From Deltaproteobacteria bacterium (lineage in GTDB: Bacteria; Bdellovibrionota_B; Oligoflexia; Oligoflexales; Bog-1112): a stretch of DNA of 6,244 nt. The DNA lies in assembly GCA_003136475.1 (NCBI GenBank), contig PLEQ01000440.1, positions 1-6,244 of the forward strand, written 5' to 3'. Shown here one piece after another: positions 1 to 5,516 of the stretch. Position numbers and translations under genes: made by a program. Below the pieces are notes generated by a model. That model searched no databases and had not been told where the DNA came from. It was given only the letters and a program-made list of their open reading frames with translations. How positions within the stretch are numbered: the stretch's first letter is position 1; the number at the start of each line of letters is the position of its first letter.

Positions 1-132
1 GCCCAGGCGTTCTAAGTCCGGGTAAGTTTTTCGCGATAGACTGACGACTTCATAGGCTTTGGCTTTGAGTTGTCGACAAATTGCTGAGCAAAGAAATCCT
101 CCTCCTCCGATCACTAGTATCTTCTCTGACAT
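1..132 (-). CDS. NAD(P)-binding extended SDR (epimerase/dehydratase-like), N-terminal fragment cut by the window edge
   Basis: Only the first 44 codons are present; the gene continues past the left edge. The protein opens MSEKILVIGGGGFLCSAICR, a first Rossmann beta strand followed by a glycine-rich dinucleotide loop. Helix alpha-A follows, then a second strand (YEVVSLSRKTYPDL) whose S-R after the strand is the usual spot for recognising the cofactor ribose or 2'-phosphate. This layout is typical of extended short-chain dehydrogenases such as NAD-dependent epimerases, dehydratases and 3-beta-hydroxysteroid dehydrogenase-like proteins; the substrate cannot be told from this part. The ATG at 132-130 is chosen because GAGGA (minus strand of 140-144) sits 7 bases upstream. 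Oddity: the third glycine of the GxxGxxG pattern is cysteine (residue 15), explainable by one G-to-T change. The gene is divergent from the transporter at 366. Confidence 0.82.
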   Translation of the reverse strand, partial: MSEKILVIGGGGFLCSAICRQLKAKAYEVVSLSRKTYPDLERLG

Positions 133-141
133 ACACTCATC

Positions 142-189
142 CTCGCTTTAGTATGCTAAAATTCTAGCTGAAAATGCGAGCTTTAGCAT
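142..189 (-). promoter_or_regulatory. Putative promoter and operator of the SDR gene: -10 box with three TTTAGYAT half-sites
   Basis: Reading toward the SDR gene, TAGAAT (minus strand of 161-166) matches five of six bases of a sigma-70 -10 box. Immediately downstream is a 14-base dyad, TTTAGTATGCTAAA (147-160). A further half-site, TTTAGCAT (182-189), falls where the -35 box would be expected, and no good TTGACA is seen there. The half-sites thus bracket the -10 box, the arrangement expected for a repressor or an activator that replaces a weak -35. CTCGC (142-146) and GCGAG (176-180) form an additional outer inverted pair. The regulator is unknown; the assignment rests on pattern only. Confidence 0.42.
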
Positions 190-351
190 CTGCAACTACA
201 CAGGTCTCAAGAAGCTGTTCACCAAGATCCCTCTACCAGACAGTCCAATCGAGACTTGCATCACAAAATTAGCTCTCCGAAAGATTGAATAATTGTTCGC
301 AAATTCAGCGAATTCTCATACGCTAGGCTCTAGTACTGACCCGTCTTAAAT

Positions 352-357
352 AGGGAG
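352..357 (+). promoter_or_regulatory. Shine-Dalgarno site that decides the transporter start
   Basis: AGGGAG lies 8 bases before ATG 366 but only 2 bases before the in-frame GTG at 360, so translation should begin at 366. An overlapping ATG at 358-360 is followed at once by TGA and cannot encode a protein. Confidence 0.65.
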
Positions 358-365
358 ATGTGAAG

Positions 366-1715
366 ATGAACAAGGGTAGCGGGCGGCTTTTCCGGTGGCA
401 GGTACTGACGCTCTTTTTAATGGCGATAGGCTACACCGGGTATTATTTCTGCAGATCCAATTTTTCACTCGTCCTTCCTAATATCATTGCCGACCTTACG
501 GCACAAGGCATGTCCGTCGCTGATGCAAAAATAAAGCTCGGGTTGGTAGCGTCGATTTCTGTACTAGGTTACGCCATAGCGAAATTTCTAATGGGTCCAT
601 TATCGGAAATTCTCGGAGGTAGGCGCGGTTTTCTAATCGGTATGCTCGGATCTGTAGCCTTTACAATTTTCTTTACGTTCAGCGGCAGCTTACCGCTCTT
701 TACCTTAACGGCTATCGGTGGCCGCTTATTTCAATCCATGGGGTGGGTCAATATGGTGAAAATCAGTTCACGCTGGTTTTCCTATTCCACTTATGGAACT
801 GCGATGGGTTTTTTGAGTTTAAGTTTTCTTTTTGGAGATGCTCTGGCTCGTAAAACACTGAGTTTCGTCATCGGTCTTGGCTATAATTGGCGAGAAATTT
901 ACTGGTGCAGTGCAGGTATTTTATTTGTAATTTTTATAGTCAATTTTTTCTTCCTCAAAGAAACCCCCACCGAAATTGGTTCAGAAGAACCACCTGCCAA
1001 CGCTAGCAATCTGGTCGAGGGCGATGCTTCCAATCCTAATTTGCAAATTTCAAAAATTGTCAAAATTCTACTTTCCAATAAAATATTTGTGCTGATCTGC
1101 CTGCTTACTTTAGGAACCACGATTGTGCGAGAGACGTTTAATACGTGGACGACAACCTACTTTTCCGAGCATTTGGGTTTTAGTCATGTCGAGGCCAGCT
1201 CAAATAGTGCTTGGTTTCCCTTTTTTGGGGGTCTGTCTGTGCTTCTTGCGGGTTTTGGTAGCGATCGCCTCGGAACGAATGGTCGGGCTGCGATTATGTC
1301 TTACAGTCTGTTTCTATCCACTCTTCTGCTCCTGCTTTTGGCGCACTTCGATTTCGGACAGACTCGGTACTGGCACGTTTTTGTTGTGGCGCTCGTTGCT
1401 TTTACATTACTAGGTCCCTACTCTTACCTAGGTGGCGCCATCGCTTTGGATCTTGGAGGTAAAAAAGGCAGCGCTATCGCTTGCGGTATTATCGATGGGG
1501 TTGGCTATCTCGGTGGCTTTCTAGCAGGGGGAAGCATTGCCAAAATCTCCGTGGTCTTCGGATGGAAGGGGGCGTTTACGGCACTTGCCGGCATTACCCT
1601 ACTTTCTTTCCTGGGAGCACTCTTTTTTCTTTTTGAGCAAAGGCGCGTAACAGCTCAGTCCTTTGATAAGTCTGCGTTTGAGCCCTCTTTAGAGCTGAAT
1701 TCCAAAAAAAGTTAA
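366..1715 (+). CDS. Major facilitator of the organophosphate:phosphate antiporter (OPA) family
   Basis: A 449-residue inner-membrane protein, close to the length of GlpT and UhpT, with about 12 hydrophobic helices and a central cytoplasmic loop near residues 200-230. Helix 1 carries GYTGYYFCRSNFSLVLP (about 22-38); its Arg30 matches the helix-1 arginine that binds substrate phosphate in GlpT. Arg255, in TTIVRETFNTW, is placed like the second phosphate-binding arginine in helix 7. The loop between helices 2 and 3 has the family signature AKFLMGPLSEILGGRR (72-87), including the conserved Lys73, and a related GSDRLG motif occurs near 298. LDLGGKKGSA before helix 11 is also OPA-like. From family knowledge, such proteins exchange glycerol-3-phosphate, hexose-6-phosphate or phosphoglycerates for phosphate, or act as UhpC-type sensors. 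The exact substrate cannot be read, so no symbol is given. A GTG start at 360 would add two residues. The next gene follows after 83 bases without a clear terminator, so co-transcription is possible. Confidence 0.88.
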   Translation: MNKGSGRLFRWQVLTLFLMAIGYTGYYFCRSNFSLVLPNIIADLTAQGMSVADAKIKLGLVASISVLGYAIAKFLMGPLSEILGGRRGFLIGMLGSVAFTIFFTFSGSLPLFTLTAIGGRLFQSMGWVNMVKISSRWFSYSTYGTAMGFLSLSFLFGDALARKTLSFVIGLGYNWREIYWCSAGILFVIFIVNFFFLKETPTEIGSEEPPANASNLVEGDASNPNLQISKIVKILLSNKIFVLICLLTLGTTIVRETFNTWTTTYFSEHLGFSHVEASSNSAWFPFFGGLSVLLAGFGSDRLGTNGRAAIMSYSLFLSTLLLLLLAHFDFGQTRYWHVFVVALVAFTLLGPYSYLGGAIALDLGGKKGSAIACGIIDGVGYLGGFLAGGSIAKISVVFGWKGAFTALAGITLLSFLGALFFLFEQRRVTAQSFDKSAFEPSLELNSKKS

Positions 1716-1766
1716 CTATAAACCTGCAAAACCTATTAAAGCTCAGGCCTTAATAAGCCGAACTCC

Positions 1767-1790
1767 CCTTCGGAATAATTATTGCGAAGG
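1767..1790 (+). promoter_or_regulatory. 24-base palindrome covering the Shine-Dalgarno site of the gene at 1799
   Basis: Arms CCTTCG (1767-1772) and CGAAGG (1785-1790) enclose AATAATTATT, itself self-complementary; only the G/G pair at 1773/1784 breaks the symmetry. The right arm runs into AAGGAAG, whose AGGA (1788-1791) lies 7 bases before ATG 1799. In RNA the hairpin would mask the ribosome-binding site; in DNA the same symmetry could be a repressor operator. There is no following T-run, so it does not look like a terminator of the transporter gene. Confidence 0.5.
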
Positions 1791-1798
1791 AAGAAATA

Positions 1799-2557
1799 AT
1801 GAAGAGCGTTGTCTTAGCGGTTATTTGTCTTTATGCCACCCAATCCCTAGGCCATGTAGATTTGGTGCTGGCCTTTATGGATGAAGAAATCGGTCCACAA
1901 ACCAGTGCCCTGGTGAGAGACCATCCGGAAAGCAACATTATCGTAATCACGCGAACATCGAATGGTTTTGACGGAAAGACCCTCTTTGGCCTCCCTATTG
2001 AACTCTATGGATTTAGTGAAGGTGGACGAATGGATCTCACCTATGAAGAGTTCGGGATGGCTATTCAACACACTTTGGATTCGAAGCTGGCGCATATACC
2101 TGAAAAATATAAGAGTCTTATTCACTCTCCCTCAGCCCCTAAAACCGTTGCAAACGAAGTTATTAAAACCTTATCTTTTTCAGCTGCAATGGGTAAAACG
2201 GCCAAAGACTGTGGGCCAACCATAGTGATTATGCAAAGTCCCGAAATGGGCAAAGAGCCCGATCTGATGGCTGAGTATCTAGAAGATATCTTTGAAGCAG
2301 TATTAGACTTGCCTGCTGCAAGACCGGAAAATGGGGGTTTACGTTTCTTCGAATTCGGGACCGGTGGGTCCGCCGCCCTATCCGCTAAGCCAGGAGACGT
2401 GATTCCTCTACAAGGAGCAAGCTATATAGGCAGTAGACGAGTTGGGAATTCGTATCAAGAAATCGTTAGCGTTATCTATGGCCCGGATCTCAAGGAACTC
2501 ACCCTCTACCGTTCCAAGAAACTCTTTACATCATCCCACTCGAGAATAAGGGCTTAG
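1799..2557 (+). CDS. Unidentified secreted protein, N-terminal piece of a probable frameshifted gene
   Basis: The first 252 codons as read. The protein starts MKSVVLAVICLYATQSLG, a short Sec-type signal peptide with likely cleavage near residue 18; the cysteine at 10 is not in a lipobox. The rest looks soluble and mixed alpha/beta, with strands such as VDLVLAF, NIIVITR and TIVIMQS and a Gly-rich stretch FFEFGTGGSAA near 185. I recognise no family. ATG 1799 is supported by AGGA 7 bases upstream. The end appears artificial: from about 2515 this frame turns into a low-quality tail (SHSRIRA) and stops at 2557, while the -1 frame is open from 2470 and runs, with good protein character (TLYIIPLENKGLVQNLKW), into the piece at 2578. 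Adding one A in the AAGAAAC stretch at 2516-2522 joins the pieces into 535 residues. The loss may be a true mutation or a sequencing error. Confidence 0.62.
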   Translation: MKSVVLAVICLYATQSLGHVDLVLAFMDEEIGPQTSALVRDHPESNIIVITRTSNGFDGKTLFGLPIELYGFSEGGRMDLTYEEFGMAIQHTLDSKLAHIPEKYKSLIHSPSAPKTVANEVIKTLSFSAAMGKTAKDCGPTIVIMQSPEMGKEPDLMAEYLEDIFEAVLDLPAARPENGGLRFFEFGTGGSAALSAKPGDVIPLQGASYIGSRRVGNSYQEIVSVIYGPDLKELTLYRSKKLFTSSHSRIRA

Positions 2558-2572
2558 TTCAAAATCTAAAAT

Positions 2573-2607
2573 GGCGAATGGATCGCCTGGTTTGCGATCC
2601 ATTTGTC
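2573..2607 (+). other. Strong RNA hairpin inside the coding region at the junction of the two pieces
   Basis: AATGGATCGC (2577-2586) and GCGATCCATT (2594-2603) are perfect reverse complements around the 7-base loop CTGGTTT. With two G-U pairs the stem extends to 14 pairs (2573-2607). It lies 16 bases after the stop codon of the upstream piece and covers the ATG at 2578. No U-run follows, so it is not a terminator. It might stall ribosomes, mask the internal start, or be an accident of coding sequence. Confidence 0.5.
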
Positions 2608-3405
2608 ATTCCCATGTCTGTCGTCAACATGATACAAGACTGGTCGAAGCACGTTTCCTATACATTCGATGATTACGTAGATTTTATGTGGTGGGGGGCT
2701 TTAGGACAAAATCGAGTAGCCATTCCAAAAAACGCACGCTGGGATCACAATTTTACCTCAATTCCTGAAGATCAATCAAAAGAAGACATTACTGTTCTTG
2801 ATCCCATTTCGAAATCTGTGGTTGATCCTTTTGCTGCAGAAATTGGTACGGATTTTCTTCAGGACCTTAGCTCCCGCGCGGAAGGAGCCTTATCTACAAA
2901 TCCCAAAATTGCTGCGCAGAACAAGGCGTATTTCCTTGAACTTTTCCAGCAATCGAATCCAGATGTTCTGATAATCGAAATCGATGACTCAAAAACTCTC
3001 AATTCACGTTTCCTGAATTTCTTAAGCGAGTTAGACGTCAATTTGAAAATCACTCGTTCAAAAGTCTTTGAGGCCGCTCAGAAAAATGACGAGCATACCG
3101 GTAAGCTCGTTTTAAAGGATCTTCTGACGCAGCATCTTACTCTTAACACCAGCATGGGTAAAAAAATCTTTCTTCTTGGCAATCCAAAAGAAAATTTGAT
3201 AGGTGGACAGAGTGGACAGGTGTGGATAAGAACTAGTAAATGGCCGGGAGTCAATCCAAACACGATGATTCTGAATAGAGCAAACATACAGGCTGCTGCC
3301 ATAGACCGAGGCCTCTACAAAGCTGGTCTCTTATATGGAATGAAAAATAATGCTTCCCGCATCTCTCATGAAATTCTTGAATTCCCCCCCGAAATTTGTA
3401 AATAG
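2578..3405 (+). CDS. Unidentified protein, C-terminal piece of the probable frameshifted gene
   Basis: 275 codons as read from ATG 2578, but this start is doubtful: there is no Shine-Dalgarno sequence before it, and the frame stays open upstream to 2470 with plausible protein sequence. It is best taken as the C-terminal half of the secreted protein that starts at 1799. The piece has no membrane helix. It opens with an aromatic-rich part (DDYVDFMWWGALGQNRVAIP, near residues 32-51), has a central strand followed by acidic residues (DVLIIEIDDS, near 129-138), and a Gly-rich turn (NLIGGQSGQVWIRTSKWPG) near 206-225. No family is recognised and no catalytic motif can be assigned. It ends with a C7 run (3384-3390) encoding Phe-Pro-Pro a few codons before the TAG. 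The last base of the stop abuts a 14-base direct repeat shared with the end of the convergent gene. Confidence 0.58.
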   Translation: MDRLVCDPFVIPMSVVNMIQDWSKHVSYTFDDYVDFMWWGALGQNRVAIPKNARWDHNFTSIPEDQSKEDITVLDPISKSVVDPFAAEIGTDFLQDLSSRAEGALSTNPKIAAQNKAYFLELFQQSNPDVLIIEIDDSKTLNSRFLNFLSELDVNLKITRSKVFEAAQKNDEHTGKLVLKDLLTQHLTLNTSMGKKIFLLGNPKENLIGGQSGQVWIRTSKWPGVNPNTMILNRANIQAAAIDRGLYKAGLLYGMKNNASRISHEILEFPPEICK

Positions 3406-3598
3406 ACTCTCGCTTGCCTCTATCCCACATACCAAGTGCAGTTAAGAATGTAGACCTCAATAGCTTAGCTTCACTTGTCCAAACGTTTTGCCACCAGCTC
3501 CTAACTCAAAAGTGAGAATCACCGCAGACCTCCTCCAACTCAAATTGGGAGGAATGTGCTTGTTAGAAGCTGTTTGAAAGCCTTTCGAGCTAACCTGA

Positions 3599-3660
3599 GA
3601 TCCCTCGGCTTCGCCTCGGGATGACGAGAATGCTCGTCATTCTGAGCGTAGCGAAGAATC
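3599..3660. repeat. Pair of inverted dispersed-type repeat units forming a 62-base dyad
   Basis: Unit A (3599-3625) begins GATCCCTCGGCTTCG and ends GGGATGAC. Unit B (3636-3660, GTCATTCTGAGCGTAGCG then AAGAATC) reads, when reversed, GATTCTTCGCTACGCTC followed by AGAATGAC. The two are therefore diverged copies in opposite orientation. ATGACGAG (3621-3628) and CTCGTCAT (3633-3640) form a perfect 8-base stem at the centre with loop AATG. Each unit is also an imperfect hairpin (ATCCC/GGGAT; ATTCT/AGAAT). Motifs of the form GTCATTCTGAGCG..GCGAAGAATC are known to me as dispersed intergenic repeats in many unrelated bacterial genomes; their function is unclear. Confidence 0.7.
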
Positions 3661-3661
3661 A

Positions 3662-3680
3662 TGTGTGTGTGTGTGTGTGT
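3662..3680. repeat. (TG)9 dinucleotide microsatellite
   Basis: Nineteen bases of uninterrupted alternating T and G lie directly after inverted repeat unit B, in noncoding DNA between two gene ends. The length is prone to slippage. No promoter is apparent next to it, so an expression effect is not indicated. Confidence 0.9.
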
Positions 3681-3689
3681 CAAAAATCA

Positions 3690-3785
3690 GATCCCCTGAC
3701 CGCCTGCGCTTCGCGCTTCGGCGTGGGGATGGCGGAGGAAATGACACCGTTTGTTTCGACGTAGGGATGACGGAGGAAATGACAC
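3690..3785. repeat. Second repeat cluster: hairpin plus a 22-base direct repeat at 38-base spacing
   Basis: ATCCCC (3691-3696) and GGGGAT (3725-3730) close a GC-rich hairpin with inner CGCC/GGCG arms, similar in layout to the units at 3599-3660. GGGATGGCGGAGGAAATGAC plus AC (3726-3747) recurs at 3764-3785 with a single difference (G to A at the seventh base). The GATCCC..GGGATGAC framework is shared with unit A, which suggests that related repeat pieces accumulated here. Confidence 0.62.
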
Positions 3786-3795
3786 TCTCGCTTGC

Positions 3796-5331
3796 CTACT
3801 GACTACCGACTTCGTGTGCAACGTCAATGAGAGCCTCATTAAGAAGAAAAACTCCTTGATGGTATTCTGCATCATTCATTCCGCCCTTCACAATAAGCGG
3901 AATATAGTGGATGAGAGGATGTCCTTCTACGTCCCCCACTGCGTCTGTTTTGTTCCCAGTACTGACCACGATCTGAGCTACAGACCTATTCTTATCGACT
4001 CTCGAAGGTATAAGGTCCGCTCGCTCTAGAGCTCTCAGACACGTATTAAAAAGCTGGGTTGGATCAGCGAGTGTCGCAAAACCTTCACCATTTTCAGTTT
4101 TCGTCCACCGTCCCCTTAGAATAATATTCTTCCGACTCGAGTCTACAGACGTATTAACTGCCTGCATGACTATGCTTAAGCCTCCCCCCGCTTCACTACC
4201 ATTGAGTGTCTCGTGACCACCTCTAATCTCGGTAGGAACCGACAGAACTCGAATGTTACCAACTCCCACTTGACTGGGAACGGTTATCGAGAATAAGCGA
4301 TGCATACTCTCTGCCGGTCCTGAGTTTGCGAAATATTGGCAGACAAGAGGCGATTCTGCGAGCTTTGAGCCTACAAACTCCTTATAATCCAGTGATTCAT
4401 GGACCGCATCGAGGGGATATCCTTGGGATAAATCTTCGGAGCTTTTCGAAAAAATTGGATGGAGAAACGACTTGTAAGAAGCCCAGAGCCCAGCAGCTAC
4501 GAGGTTGACTCCGGCTAAAGGATACGATTTTTTCCAATAACCTTCACCCAATAGACTCGCATTAAGGATCGGGATTGCAAATTTGTCAATCATGCTGGTC
4601 GTTGGCACCTTCTTGCAGGCTTCTGCGGCTTTTTCGCCCATTAAACAGGCATAGCTGTATTTCCAAAGATCGTTGATCGAACCAGATAGGAACAGCACAG
4701 GCTCTACGATCCTATTGCCAATCCCAGTGAAGCGATGGGTCGTGACAACAGCGCCTAAGAGATCTACAACACCATCAAAAATGCTATCTTTCACATCGGT
4801 TTGGCTTTTACGAGCTTGCGACAGTTGCGTTTTCAGCATTAAATCAGCATGACTTTCTTCATCACTGGCACTTTGATTGTTGGAGCCCACAATCAACTGT
4901 GCGACATCTTTTTCATAGTACTCAGGTAGATATCGTTCGTGGATCTTTGCACTAAAATGGCGCTCAGATCGTTCGTGGATCTTTGCATAAAAGTAGATAG
5001 GGTAGCTTGCGGTATAGCTTGAATAGCCAACTTCTGGAGCAACCCTGTCATAGTCGTCTTTGGAAATCGGTAATTGAATGATACCCTCCTTCACAAACAC
5101 ATTCAGGCAGGTTTCCATAACTTGAAGAGGATTATCTACAGCAGCGAAACGCATGAGACTCATGGACTCCAAATCTCTCTGACTTTGGCTGATGCGCACC
5201 CAGCGCCCATGAAGGATTAAGTAGTCTTTATAGTAGGAAGTTTCTGGAATCTCCTCCTCAGCCCCCGTAAACATCGATGGCACACGGTCCCGATGAACGA
5301 AATGCCAATATTTGGGTTTGGCTCCGTTCAA
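3796..5331 (-). CDS. Unidentified secreted two-module protein, C-terminal piece after the G9 frameshift
   Basis: A 511-codon frame whose first usable start is a TTG at 5331 with no Shine-Dalgarno sequence. The same frame is open without stop back to the G tract at 5580 and its translation there (PLVIPGAPLVWGGIAAVG, then DWNEF and YLICNYY) is clearly coding, so true coding extends upstream. With the frame restored the protein has 747 residues. Two modules are visible. Module 1 has DWNEF (210-214), Cys227, GRW (278-280), TCL (310-312), VAQLIV (379-384) and a final His397. Module 2 has DYKEF (551-555), Cys567, GRW (643-645), TCL (666-668), VAQIVV (687-692) and His707. The order and the two cysteines are conserved. 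No known family, catalytic motif or membrane helix is recognised. Within module 1 a 36-base duplication repeats AKIHER. The gene is convergent to the plus-strand secreted protein and ends inside a 14-base direct repeat. Confidence 0.66.
   Translation of the reverse strand: MNGAKPKYWHFVHRDRVPSMFTGAEEEIPETSYYKDYLILHGRWVRISQSQRDLESMSLMRFAAVDNPLQVMETCLNVFVKEGIIQLPISKDDYDRVAPEVGYSSYTASYPIYFYAKIHERSERHFSAKIHERYLPEYYEKDVAQLIVGSNNQSASDEESHADLMLKTQLSQARKSQTDVKDSIFDGVVDLLGAVVTTHRFTGIGNRIVEPVLFLSGSINDLWKYSYACLMGEKAAEACKKVPTTSMIDKFAIPILNASLLGEGYWKKSYPLAGVNLVAAGLWASYKSFLHPIFSKSSEDLSQGYPLDAVHESLDYKEFVGSKLAESPLVCQYFANSGPAESMHRLFSITVPSQVGVGNIRVLSVPTEIRGGHETLNGSEAGGGLSIVMQAVNTSVDSSRKNIILRGRWTKTENGEGFATLADPTQLFNTCLRALERADLIPSRVDKNRSVAQIVVSTGNKTDAVGDVEGHPLIHYIPLIVKGGMNDAEYHQGVFLLNEALIDVAHEVGSQ
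4932..4987 (-). repeat. 20-base perfect direct repeat inside the secreted protein gene
   Basis: ATCGTTCGTGGATCTTTGCA occurs at 4932-4951 and 4968-4987, 36 bases (12 codons) apart, so the frame is kept and the protein contains AKIHER twice (residues 352-357 and 364-369 of the joined protein). The repeat sits in a stretch absent from the second module, consistent with a local in-frame expansion. Confidence 0.85.
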
Positions 5332-5516
5332 TAGGTCTGACTTGCTCTCATAATAGTTACAAATTAGGTAGGGCTGATTGACTTTTTTAGGATCGGCAAA
5401 TTCATTCCAATCGTAAGCTGCCTTAACTTCCTTGACCTCATTTAGGTAATCACCAAAAACAGTCTTATCAACTGTGTCTTTGACATAGGGAAGATTGTAC
5501 AGTTTATGTGCGACAC

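Larger units (their letters stand above)
3406..3797. repeat. Convergent intergenic region with a 14-base direct repeat at both ends
   Basis: ACTCTCGCTTGCCT occurs at 3406-3419, directly after the stop codon of the plus-strand gene, and again at 3784-3797, overlapping the stop codon of the minus-strand gene. The 364 bases between hold dispersed-type repeats, a TG microsatellite and small hairpins, listed separately, and no gene I can support. One hairpin, CCTCCAA (3532-3538) with TTGGGAGG (3545-3552) and a one-base bulge, is not followed by a T-run on either strand, so no intrinsic terminator is called for either gene. The 3420-3598 part shows nothing else recognisable. Confidence 0.6.

Noticed and set aside
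256..312. Sigma-70 promoter for the transporter gene
   Set aside because: TTGCAT and TTGTTC could serve as -35 boxes, but neither has an acceptable -10 at 16-18 bases.
899..1120. Minus-strand frame of 73 codons inside the transporter gene
   Set aside because: It lies fully within the well-supported OPA gene, has no ribosome-binding site and no protein-like pattern.
1747..1760. GGCCTTAATAAGCC hairpin after the transporter gene as a terminator
   Set aside because: The stem is short with a bulge and a very small loop, and no T-run follows.
2505..2557. Programmed -1 ribosomal frameshifting between the two plus-strand pieces
   Set aside because: No canonical X-XXY-YYZ slippery heptamer in the correct frame occurs in the overlap, so mutation or sequencing error is more likely despite the downstream hairpin.
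3532..3552. CCTCCAA/TTGGGAGG hairpin as a terminator
   Set aside because: There is a one-base bulge and no T-run follows on either strand, so intrinsic termination is not supported.
3571..3598. Sequence TTAGAAGCTGTTTGAAAGCC as a possible insertion-sequence end remnant
   Set aside because: It vaguely recalls ends of some IS5-like elements, but no matching inverted end or transposase piece is present.
3751..4029. Plus-strand frame of 92 codons over the end of the minus-strand gene
   Set aside because: It is mostly antisense to the conserved second module and its start lies in repeat sequence.
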